Source: an uncultured Ruminococcus sp.
Lineage (GTDB): Bacteria > Bacillota > Clostridia > Oscillospirales > Ruminococcaceae
Reading direction: 5' to 3'
Length of the DNA stretch: 13,206 nt
NCBI GenBank assembly: GCA_900541495.1
Contig: UQKC01000064.1
Coordinates: 1-13,206 of the forward strand
Positions 5,585-11,845 of the stretch are shown here, in pieces. Below the pieces are notes generated by a model. That model had not been told where the DNA came from. It saw only the letters and a list, made by a program, of their open reading frames with translations, and ran no database searches. Made by a program: the position numbers and the translations under genes. How positions within the stretch are numbered: position 1 is the stretch's first letter; each line of letters opens with the position of its first letter.

Positions 5585-8191
5585 CTACATTTTGTCAATG
5601 CTATTGCTTCGATGATAGCCAATATTTTTAACTATCTGTATAACAACAGTCGGCGCAGCCGCAAGCAGGACTATTTCCCCAAGCATTGCGCCCGATACCG
5701 CCGTTACCCCGAAAATACCGTGAAGCGGAGCAATAAACAACACCGCCGCGAGGAAACATATTCCTGCAAAAAATGCCCACAGGCTAAAGGTGTTACTGCC
5801 AAGACCGAGAACGTTTATCGGCTTCTTACCGCGGCAGTTGAAGCAATGGAAAAGCCGCGCAAGACAAAGGGTGGAAAACGCCATGGTGCTTGCCCCGACA
5901 TCGCCCAGCGCAAGTCCGAGGTGATACGCGATTATCGTTGCCGCGGTTATCAATCCACCCATGAGCAGCGTATCCGTAATAAACGGCTTATCCATAATCC
6001 CCTCGCCGTTTCGCCGCGGCTTGTCGTCAAGCAGGTCTCCGTCAGGCTTTTCCATGCTTATCGCAATGGCAGGCAGCGAGTCGGTAAGCAGGTTTATGAA
6101 CAAAAGCTGCACCGCCGTAAATGGTGCGGCAAGCCCAAGCAGCGCGGTATAAAGCACGGTGAGAATTCCTGCCAGATTGCCCGTAAGCAGGAATTTTATG
6201 CTGTTTTTGATGTTGGTATAAATGCTTCTGCCGTTTGCAACGGATTTGATTATGGTTGCAAAATTATCATCGGTTAAAATCATCGAAGCCGCGTCCTTGC
6301 TGACCTCGGTACCCGTTATGCCCATTGCAACGCCCACATCTGCCTTTTTCAGCGCAGGCGCATCGTTTACGCCGTCGCCCGTCATTGCAACAACGTTGCC
6401 CAGCTGCTGCCAAAGGGTAACAATTCTGATTTTGTGTGCGGGACTCACCCTTGCGTATACGCTTACCTTCGGCAGAATTTTTATAAGCTCATCATCGGAA
6501 AGACTCTCCAGCTCCGCGCCGTCAAGGGCAATATCCCCCTCGCGGAATATTCCGATTTCACGTGCAATCGCCGTTGCCGTAACCTTGTGGTCGCCCGTAA
6601 TCATCACAGGCTTAATTCCTGCCCGTATGCAGTCCGCAACAGCCGCCTTGCTTTCGTCACGGGGAGGGTCGGTCATTGCGCACAAGCCTATAAAGGTAAA
6701 GTCGTTTTCATCGGCAAGCTTTATCTCGCTGCTGCCCCAAAGCCTGCGCATTGCAAAACACAGCACACGCATACCTTGTTCGGAATAACGCTCTCCCTGC
6801 TCGGTTATAATGCGTATATCCTCAGGGGTTATGTCGCGGATAATTCCCTGCTCATATACCGATGTGAGCCTGCCCAGCATATTGTCAACCGCGCCCTTGG
6901 TAAACATGACATTTTCTTTTCCCACGGTATTCAATGTACTCATCAGCTTTCGGTCGCTGTCAAAGGGTATCTCCCCAATTCTGAGGTATGCACTTCGTAT
7001 CTCTTCGCAGCATTCCTTGCCGTAAAATTCAATAAGCGCGGTTTCGGTTGGGTCGCCTATGGTTGACTCCGTACCGAAAACAGCATCGCTGCAAAGGCAC
7101 ATTGCCATAGCCATTGCACGACATTCGGGGCAGCTGTCATCTGCGGTATGATTCTCACCGTCCCAAAAAACCTCGCGGACAGTCATTTTGTTTTTTGTCA
7201 GCGTGCCCGTTTTGTCGGAGCATATCACGCTTACGCAGCCGAGTCCCTCAACCGCTTTCAAATCCTTGATTACGGCGTGTTCCTCCGCCATTTTGCGTGT
7301 GCCGATTGCAAGGGAAATCGTCACGATTGAGCTGAGTGCTTCGGGTATTGCCGCAACCGCCAGCGCAACCGCAAACATCATCGCATCGAGAATCGGCTCA
7401 CCACGCATAACGGAAAGGCCCATAACCGCCGCACATACGACAAGAATTGCAATTGAAAGGTTGCGCGAAAACGCGTCAAGGCTTTTCTGGAGAGGAGTTT
7501 TCTTCGCCTCCGCCTTGTTTATCATGGAGGCGATTTTTCCGATTTCGGTGTTCATGCCCGTTTCGGTTACGGCAATCGCGCCACGACCTGCGGTAATAAG
7601 CGAGCCGCTGAAAATCATATTTACCCTGTCACCCAACATTACCTCGCCATCGCCCTCGATTGGTGCGGTGATTTTTTCTATGCTGTTGCTTTCGCCCGTC
7701 AGCGAGCTTTCGTTGGACATAAGCCCTGCTGACTCGATAACCCGTCCGTCAGCGGCGGCAACGCTTCCCGCTTCAAGCAAAAGAATATCGCCGCAGACAA
7801 CCTCTCGCGCAGGTATTTCGCATACCTCTCCGCTTCTCACAACCCTTGCATGGGGCGCGGACATTGCTTTCAGAGCGTCAAGGGATTTTTCCGCCTTGAA
7901 ATGCTGAACCGTGCCTATAACCGCATTCAGCACAATAACGCAGAGGATTACCGCCGTGCTTTCACCGTTGCCCGTCGCCGCCGACAGCACCGCGCAGATG
8001 ATAAGTATAAACACAAGCAGATCCGCAAACTGCGAAAGGAAAACCTTTATCACACCGTCACGGCTGCCCTCGGCAATTTCGTTTGTGCCCTGTTCGGCAA
8101 GCCTGTTTTTCGCATCCTCATGAGCAAGACCGTTTTTCACCGTTCCAAGCTCATCCATTGCCTTTTCAACGGTTAATCTGAAATAATCCAT
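5585..8191 (-). CDS. P-type (P2A-like) calcium-transporting ATPase
   Basis: A membrane ion pump of 868 residues with complete P-type architecture. The parts are an N-terminal cation-ATPase domain, actuator motif TGES (about 165-168), M4 motif AAIPEAL with Glu284, phosphorylated Asp326 in DKTGTLT, nucleotide-binding KGA (about 432), TGD (about 532), hinge TGDGVNDAP (604-612), and a C-terminal block of about six helices. It most resembles bacterial SERCA/PMCA-like Ca2+ pumps that export calcium. In M6, Asn700, Thr703 and Asp704 (NLLTD) are kept. In M5 the residue aligned with SERCA Glu771 is Gly675 (sequence TGNLAGIL), which points to a single transport site as in PMCA-type pumps. ATG 8191 is preferred over 8218 because GGAGG (8198-8202) lies 6 bases upstream and 8218 has no site. 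No convincing promoter or terminator was found. Confidence 0.9.
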   Translation of the reverse strand: MDYFRLTVEKAMDELGTVKNGLAHEDAKNRLAEQGTNEIAEGSRDGVIKVFLSQFADLLVFILIICAVLSAATGNGESTAVILCVIVLNAVIGTVQHFKAEKSLDALKAMSAPHARVVRSGEVCEIPAREVVCGDILLLEAGSVAAADGRVIESAGLMSNESSLTGESNSIEKITAPIEGDGEVMLGDRVNMIFSGSLITAGRGAIAVTETGMNTEIGKIASMINKAEAKKTPLQKSLDAFSRNLSIAILVVCAAVMGLSVMRGEPILDAMMFAVALAVAAIPEALSSIVTISLAIGTRKMAEEHAVIKDLKAVEGLGCVSVICSDKTGTLTKNKMTVREVFWDGENHTADDSCPECRAMAMAMCLCSDAVFGTESTIGDPTETALIEFYGKECCEEIRSAYLRIGEIPFDSDRKLMSTLNTVGKENVMFTKGAVDNMLGRLTSVYEQGIIRDITPEDIRIITEQGERYSEQGMRVLCFAMRRLWGSSEIKLADENDFTFIGLCAMTDPPRDESKAAVADCIRAGIKPVMITGDHKVTATAIAREIGIFREGDIALDGAELESLSDDELIKILPKVSVYARVSPAHKIRIVTLWQQLGNVVAMTGDGVNDAPALKKADVGVAMGITGTEVSKDAASMILTDDNFATIIKSVANGRSIYTNIKNSIKFLLTGNLAGILTVLYTALLGLAAPFTAVQLLFINLLTDSLPAIAISMEKPDGDLLDDKPRRNGEGIMDKPFITDTLLMGGLITAATIIAYHLGLALGDVGASTMAFSTLCLARLFHCFNCRGKKPINVLGLGSNTFSLWAFFAGICFLAAVLFIAPLHGIFGVTAVSGAMLGEIVLLAAAPTVVIQIVKNIGYHRSNSIDKM

Positions 8192-8327
8192 AACCATCCT
8201 CCGTTCGTATTCTTCCATTATTTAATAAGACTTTGTCACAACAAATGGTTGATTTTTTTTATGCAGTTCAGATAATATTGGGTAAAGGTGAAAACCTTGT
8301 ACCTTTATGATTTCCCTCTTCCAAAAG

Positions 8328-8617
8328 AATTGTGGAAATGCTGATATTTTCAAGCTTTGCTCGTCCTTCTATCTGCTCAGGTGACCAAAAAAGATCAAGT
8401 TTTTCTGTGACATAGTTTTTTATGTTTTCATTTGTTTGAAGAATAGGCTTACGTCCGCAGTTCTTTCGTCTTTGTTTGAATTCCTTGCAAATTCATGGCT
8501 GACTGATGAACGGTTTTTTCCAAGTTTTTTGGCAATTTGGCTTATGTTGTAGCCTTGTGCCTTCAAAACCATTGACAATTTCCGCTCTTCTGTGCTGAAA
8601 TGTGTGTACAGACTCAT
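8328..8617 (-). pseudogene. IS30-family transposase remnant, frameshifted
   Basis: From ATG 8617 the minus strand encodes MSLYTHFSTEERKLSMVLKA followed by QGYNISQIAKKLGKNRSSVSHEFARNS, the N-terminal helix-turn-helix of IS30-family transposases. The frame then fails and stops at 8420. The family pattern resumes in a different frame with RKNCGRKPIL and, further on, LFWSPEQIEGRAKLENISIS, which matches the conserved 'WSPEQIAGRLK...SISTIY' region. Similarity ends abruptly at about 8328, before any catalytic residue. This is an inactivated fragment of about 95 codons out of an expected 310-350. Confidence 0.8.
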
Positions 8618-8641
8618 TTTTCAACTTGCTGTGGTGACTCC

Positions 8642-8670
8642 ATTATACCAGAGATTGTTCTTTGAGTCTA
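8642..8670 (-). promoter_or_regulatory. Promoter of the IS30 remnant (extended -10)
   Basis: On the minus strand TATAAT (8642-8647) carries a TG extension (TGGTATAAT). The hexamer 17 bases upstream, TAGACT, is a weak -35. It is probably the original transposase promoter. Confidence 0.5.
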
Positions 8671-8699
8671 TACTTTTTTTATTTTTTGTTGCACTTATT

Positions 8700-8865
8700 T
8701 CCGAAGCGTGATTTAATAAAAACTGATGATGATGTAAATAAGATCGCATTGGATTTGGGAGAATCAACTCTTGATGTATTGGAATCGTTTGCAGAGGAAA
8801 TAACAAATCCTCTTGTTGGAATAATAAAATGTCTTAAACTTGGCGCAAAACTCCTTAATAAATAA
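8700..8865 (+). pseudogene. Unrecognised short coding remnant
   Basis: A plus-strand frame reading 'KRDLIKTDDDVNKIALDLGE' and on to KLGAKLLNK ends in TAA at 8863-8865. It is open from a TTG at 8662, but the first dozen codons lie in the promoter region of the IS30 remnant and look non-coding (Phe/Leu-rich from a T-run). There is no ATG and no ribosome binding site. The acidic-then-amphipathic pattern looks like real protein, perhaps the interior of a longer protein cut by the IS30 insertion. I do not recognise the family and assign no function. Confidence 0.35.
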
Positions 8866-9003
8866 ATATGATAAAAACATAATATTTTTGATAAGCAGAA
8901 ATGATTGTATATATCGACAAGATTAATATATAAGAATATATAGACCTAAGATTTATGCAGTATAATAACATATTGGCTCAATAAGAGGTAATTAAGGCAA
9001 ACA
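8866..9003. other. Short AT-rich intergenic stretch, no gene seen
   Basis: AT-rich DNA between the 8865 remnant and the terminator of the 9048-9506 gene. There is a TATAAT at 8961-8966 on the plus strand without a good -35, and a purine-rich AGAGG downstream without an ORF. Nothing here is supported as functional. Confidence 0.4.
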
Positions 9004-9034
9004 AAAAGCAGTCCCCATAAAGAGAACTGCTTTT
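9004..9034 (-). terminator. Intrinsic terminator of the 14-aa peptide / DUF5085-like operon
   Basis: The 9-base arms 9004-9012 and 9026-9034 (AAAAGCAGT/ACTGCTTTT) enclose a 13-base loop. On the minus strand the stem is followed by a T-rich TTTTTGTTT tract. It lies 14 bases after the stop codon of the 9048-9506 gene. Confidence 0.8.
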
Positions 9035-9047
9035 GCAGGGCGAAGGA

Positions 9048-9506
9048 TCACAGTATGTTTCCGTTTGTTCCGAGGTAAAGATCAACTACACATTCATCAT
9101 CGCAAATACCGCGCACAAGATAGTATACATCGGTTATCGGCTTGATGTTGCTGTTGTCAACATAGCTGCAAAGTTCAGCGGCGAAGCCGTTCAGCGCGCA
9201 GATCTTTCCGTTGAACTTACCCATGACTGCATTTTCAAGCTTGAAACAGGATTTGTATACATAACGGCTGTTGCTTTCAAATTTTTTGTCAACCGGGATA
9301 AGAAGCTCAACTCCGAGTATTGTTGTGCGCTCGGTTTCGACCTTTTCGTCAATGGTGAAAATTATGTCGCCTTTCTGTTCAAGCTCCAATGCGTCGAGCG
9401 CCACACCAACATGGGTTAAAAGCCGGGATAAATCTTTTTCTTCGACCCTTGTTCTGTAGGACATTATGTTGTCATACCATAATTGTTGTTTTTCAACGAT
9501 GTACAT
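9048..9506 (-). CDS. Hypothetical protein, possibly DUF5085/GyrI-like
   Basis: A 152-residue soluble protein without a signal peptide or membrane segment. The alternation of strands and helices resembles GyrI/AraC effector-binding-like domains, and the sequence reminds me of DUF5085. Features behind this are a start 'MYIVEKQQLWYDNIMSYRTR', a central ELLIPVDKKFE (compare 'YYIPL' of that fold) and a C-terminal half ending ITDVYYLVRGICDDECVVDLYLG. The assignment is tentative. ATG 9506 follows GAGG (9513-9516) by 6 bases. The stop of the upstream 14-codon ORF (9518-9520) lies right at this ribosome binding site, so the two are probably translationally coupled and cotranscribed. An effector-binding fold beside a signalling pair could mean small-molecule or peptide binding, but this is inference. 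Confidence 0.7.
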   Translation of the reverse strand: MYIVEKQQLWYDNIMSYRTRVEEKDLSRLLTHVGVALDALELEQKGDIIFTIDEKVETERTTILGVELLIPVDKKFESNSRYVYKSCFKLENAVMGKFNGKICALNGFAAELCSYVDNSNIKPITDVYYLVRGICDDECVVDLYLGTNGNIL

Positions 9507-9517
9507 TTAAAACCTCA

Positions 9518-9562
9518 TTAATAGCCAAGAATCCAACGTACCAAATGATCAAGCCATGTCAT
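9518..9562 (-). CDS. 14-residue peptide ORF, candidate signal or leader peptide
   Basis: Minus-strand ATG 9560-9562 encodes MTWLDHLVRWILGY and ends in TAA. A GGGAGGG Shine-Dalgarno (9569-9575) sits exactly 6 bases before the ATG, among the best in the window, and a promoter with 17-base spacing lies about 30 bases upstream. The peptide is amphipathic, with two Trp, one His, one Arg, one Asp and no Cys. It lacks an obvious secretion leader and does not look like AgrD, which needs a Cys or Ser thiolactone ring and an acidic tail. It is the first gene of the operon leading into the 9048-9506 protein and is divergent from a LytTR/GHKL pair. It could be a pheromone, a small modulin-like or membrane-active peptide, or a leader peptide that tunes translation of the next gene. 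Real translation is well supported; the role is unknown. Confidence 0.6.
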   Translation of the reverse strand: MTWLDHLVRWILGY

Positions 9563-9578
9563 TGTAATCCCTCCCGTT

Positions 9579-9603
9579 ATTTTCTGAATTCATTTTAGAA
9601 AAT
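9579..9603. repeat. Inverted repeat over the peptide promoter -10
   Basis: ATTTTCT (9579-9585) and AGAAAAT (9597-9603) are perfect reverse complements with an 11-base gap. They overlap the minus-strand -10 and start site, which is a plausible regulator binding place. AT-rich sequence makes chance occurrence possible. Confidence 0.4.
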
Positions 9604-9620
9604 TTGGGAGAAATGCTCAA
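9592..9620 (-). promoter_or_regulatory. Promoter of the 14-aa peptide operon
   Basis: On the minus strand TTGAGC (9615-9620) is 17 bases from TAAAAT (9592-9597). Transcription near 9585 would leave a leader of only about 20 bases before the peptide ATG. An inverted repeat with 7-base arms (9579-9585 and 9597-9603) spans the -10 and start region and could be an operator. Confidence 0.6.
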
Positions 9621-9655
9621 TGGTTATTGGATAAGGCATATTTTTTTTAGAATAA

Positions 9656-9665
9656 AAGAATTCTT
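9656..9665. repeat. 10-bp palindrome upstream of the regulator -35
   Basis: AAGAATTCTT is a perfect palindrome. It ends one base before the -35 of the response-regulator promoter. It lies within a longer imperfect inverted repeat (AATAA and TATT flanks). Confidence 0.4.
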
Positions 9666-9666
9666 A

Positions 9667-9695
9667 TTGAAAATCACGTGATTTTGTGGTAAAAT
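9667..9695 (+). promoter_or_regulatory. Promoter of the LytTR/GHKL operon
   Basis: TTGAAA (9667-9672), a 17-base spacer and TAAAAT (9690-9695) with a TG extension (TGGTAAAAT). A 16-bp perfect palindrome fills most of the spacer. Transcription would start near 9702, giving a very short leader of about 15 bases, so the ribosome binding site GAGGTG is nearly at the 5' end. Confidence 0.75.
9670..9685. promoter_or_regulatory. 16-bp perfect palindrome, candidate operator
   Basis: AAAATCACGTGATTTT is a perfect inverted repeat lying between the -35 and -10 of the response-regulator promoter. This position is typical for steric repression or for MerR-like spacer control. LytTR regulators usually bind 9-base direct repeats, so a dimeric repressor with a symmetric site is a better fit than the neighbouring regulator itself. 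Which protein binds is unknown. Confidence 0.55.
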
Positions 9696-9716
9696 ATAGC
9701 CGTTGAGGTGAAAAGA

Positions 9717-10433
9717 ATGAGAGTTGCCATATGTGATGATGAAAAGCCAATGCAAATTGCGCTTGAAAAATTGCTTGATGAGTATAGCAAACTAAGAAAG
9801 ATCGATATATCTGTCGATAAATTTGAAAATGGTCATGATCTTATAAAAACTTTGAATGAAAGGGAATATGAAATAGTTTTTATGGATTATCAGATGGATG
9901 ATATTGACGGTATGGAAACGTCAAGAGTTATCCGAAGCAAGAACAATGAAAATATTATCATTTTTGTAAGTGCATACCCCGAAATAGCGGTTGATTCTTA
10001 TGAAGTAAATACTTTTCGCTTTATTGTCAAGCCGATAAACAAAGAAAAATTATTTAAGGCGATCGATGATTATCTGAAGTCGATCGATTATGACAATTTA
10101 TTGATTTTGAAAACCAATGACGGAACATGGAAAATAAAAATGTCCGATATTATATACGCGGAAGCAAGCGGAAAGCATACAATTATTAGGACAACGCAAA
10201 AAATTTTGGAGATACATATTCACTTAAAGAAAATAGAGGATCAATTGCCTGAGGAAAAATTTTGTCGTTGTCAAAGGGCGTATATTGCAGGCTTTTCTCA
10301 TATAGAAAATCATACAAATACAGAAATTTTATTTGATAATGGTGAACGAGCACGGATTGGTAAAGTTTATACCGCAAAATTTAAAAAGTCATTTCGGGAC
10401 TATATCATGAAGTATAATAATCGAACAATATAA
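9717..10433 (+). CDS. LytTR-family response regulator (AgrA/ComE-like)
   Basis: A 238-residue DNA-binding response regulator. The receiver domain (1-120) has the acidic pocket Asp7-Asp8 (ICDDEKP), phospho-acceptor Asp57 in FMDYQMDDIDG, a conserved Ser in FVSAYPE and Lys in FIVKPINKEKL. The C-terminal LytTR domain (about 135-235) shows the typical LKTNDGTWKI, DIIYAEASGKHTII and CRCQRAYI segments. LytTR regulators control quorum-sensing, bacteriocin and virulence genes, usually with a GHKL sensor kinase, and that is the next gene here. ATG 9717 has GAGGTG (9705-9710) 6 bases upstream. An in-frame GTG at 9708 lies inside that site and is rejected. The gene has a lower GC content than genes on either side (20 of 60 bases in 9901-9960). 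Confidence 0.93.
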   Translation: MRVAICDDEKPMQIALEKLLDEYSKLRKIDISVDKFENGHDLIKTLNEREYEIVFMDYQMDDIDGMETSRVIRSKNNENIIIFVSAYPEIAVDSYEVNTFRFIVKPINKEKLFKAIDDYLKSIDYDNLLILKTNDGTWKIKMSDIIYAEASGKHTIIRTTQKILEIHIHLKKIEDQLPEEKFCRCQRAYIAGFSHIENHTNTEILFDNGERARIGKVYTAKFKKSFRDYIMKYNNRTI

Positions 10434-10450
10434 GCTGGAGGCACATATTG

Positions 10451-11740
10451 ATGATAGCACAATATATACTATCTGTTATCTCTGATGTGACTATGGTCAT
10501 TTCAACGATTTTATTAATTTCCTCATTGGGAATCAGTAGAATCAACAAAAAACGTAAATTAAGTGTTATTGTTTTAATTAGCTTTTTATTGGCTACAGTT
10601 ATTTGTATTTCATATCCTTTAAAAATAAATTATATTTCACTGTTTATATATCCAATTATGTTTTTGTTTGCATTTAAAATTGCATTTGGGAAAGTTTCAT
10701 CAGCGCAAATTTATGTAGCTTTAATTGCCGAACTTATATGTACACTATTATCTGCATGTGGTGCATTATTTGTTTTTCAGTTTACTGCTTTATCTTATGA
10801 TTTATCTGGAAAGATTGTTTTGGGTATTTTACGTTTAATATATTTGGGATGTGCGATTTATTATCTAAAAAGCGGTAAACTGGAAAGTATTCAATGTGCT
10901 TTAGAAATTATACCTAAACGGTTTTTTATTTTTGTTATTATAGTTCTTATATGCATTGATACTTTATCAATTTTTAATAACTATCCACAAGTCAGTATAT
11001 TAAAACAGAATATAGTAACTGGGTTGATTATTATTGTAACGATAACATTATTAATAATGATATTTTCTCTTTTAATAAACGTCGCATCCAAAAATTATTA
11101 CACCGCCCTGAACACACTGCTTGAAAAACAGGTCAGCGCACAAATCGCCCACTATGAAAAGCTCGAAAAACTTAACAGCGATATGCGCACATTCAGACAT
11201 GATTACATAAATCACCTCAGCAGTATCAATGCTTTGATCGGCGAGGGCCTTTATTCCGATGCGCAGAACTATATTGATAAGCTTACGGAATCAACCCACC
11301 GAAATGAAGCTATCTTCCACACGGGAAACCGCCTTGCGGATGTGATATTTACGGATAAGAGTGAGAACTGCAAGGATTTTGCCGATATTGAATTCGACGG
11401 CTGTATTACGGACAAGATAGGAAATTCCGATATTTGCATTATCCTTGCAAACGCCTTGGATAACGCGGTCGAAGCCTGCAAAAAATGTCCCGAAAGAGGC
11501 AAAATAACCATAGCTGCACAGATAAGGCAGGGCTACTGGACAATGACGATGAGAAATCCGACCGTCAGCGCAGATTCCGAGGGGATAATGAAAACCTCTA
11601 AGGAAGATGAAAGAAATCACGGCTTCGGGCTGCTTTCGATTAAGCAGACTGTCAAGAAATATGACGGTACTATGGCTGTTTCGATAAAGGACGGAATGTT
11701 TGAACTATCGGTCGTTTTGAAGATTCCTGATGAAAAGTGA
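10451..11740 (+). CDS. GHKL-family sensor histidine kinase (AgrC-like), mosaic gene
   Basis: A 429-residue membrane kinase. The first 210 residues hold six or seven hydrophobic segments (about 5-28, 38-57, 61-80, 85-112, 122-140, 157-176 and 187-210), as in AgrC-like peptide receptors. A short coiled region follows, then the phosphorylation helix with His250 in TFRHDYINHL, the N box ILANALDNAVEA (Asn334, Asn338) and a G box with GFGL at 391-394. It should phosphorylate the upstream LytTR regulator, whose stop is 17 bases before this ATG. GGAGG (10437-10441) is 9 bases from ATG 10451 and 6 bases from an in-frame TTG 10448, so either could start. The 5' half is strongly AT-rich and the 3' half is not, with a sharp change near 11090 (see findings). 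There is no neighbouring agrB or agrD. Confidence 0.92.
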   Translation: MIAQYILSVISDVTMVISTILLISSLGISRINKKRKLSVIVLISFLLATVICISYPLKINYISLFIYPIMFLFAFKIAFGKVSSAQIYVALIAELICTLLSACGALFVFQFTALSYDLSGKIVLGILRLIYLGCAIYYLKSGKLESIQCALEIIPKRFFIFVIIVLICIDTLSIFNNYPQVSILKQNIVTGLIIIVTITLLIMIFSLLINVASKNYYTALNTLLEKQVSAQIAHYEKLEKLNSDMRTFRHDYINHLSSINALIGEGLYSDAQNYIDKLTESTHRNEAIFHTGNRLADVIFTDKSENCKDFADIEFDGCITDKIGNSDICIILANALDNAVEACKKCPERGKITIAAQIRQGYWTMTMRNPTVSADSEGIMKTSKEDERNHGFGLLSIKQTVKKYDGTMAVSIKDGMFELSVVLKIPDEK

Positions 11741-11748
11741 ATATATTG

Positions 11749-11780
11749 AAAAAAGTCCGATATTACGTCGGACTTTTTTA
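11749..11780 (+). terminator. Intrinsic terminator after the kinase gene
   Basis: The 12-base arms 11749-11760 and 11768-11779 (AAAAAAGTCCGA/TCGGACTTTTTT) are perfect with a 7-base loop and a built-in T-run. The arms are the same as those at 13060-13090. The structure can act on both strands. Confidence 0.9.
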
Positions 11781-11793
11781 TATCTCTATAAAA

Positions 11794-11827
11794 AATGGCA
11801 GCACATATTGAAAAATGTACTGCCATT
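11794..11827 (-). terminator. Terminator of the DUF6465 gene
   Basis: Arms 11794-11806 and 11815-11827 pair at 12 of 13 positions around an 8-base loop. On the minus strand the stem runs into TTTTTTA. It sits 18 bases after the stop codon of the DUF6465 gene. Confidence 0.85.
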
Positions 11828-11845
11828 AAAAATACAGTATTAAGA

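Noticed and set aside
5579..8176. Several long plus-strand frames across the calcium pump (for example 5579-6277, 6222-6788, 6434-7066, 7188-7907).
   Set aside because: All are antisense shadows of the pump gene, which carries every P-type motif in order. The plus-strand frames have no ribosome binding sites and no recognisable domains.
9700..9710. GCCGTTGAG as one half of a LytTR direct-repeat binding site.
   Set aside because: It fits the 9-base consensus fairly well, but no partner repeat is found 12 bases away and it overlaps the ribosome binding site region.
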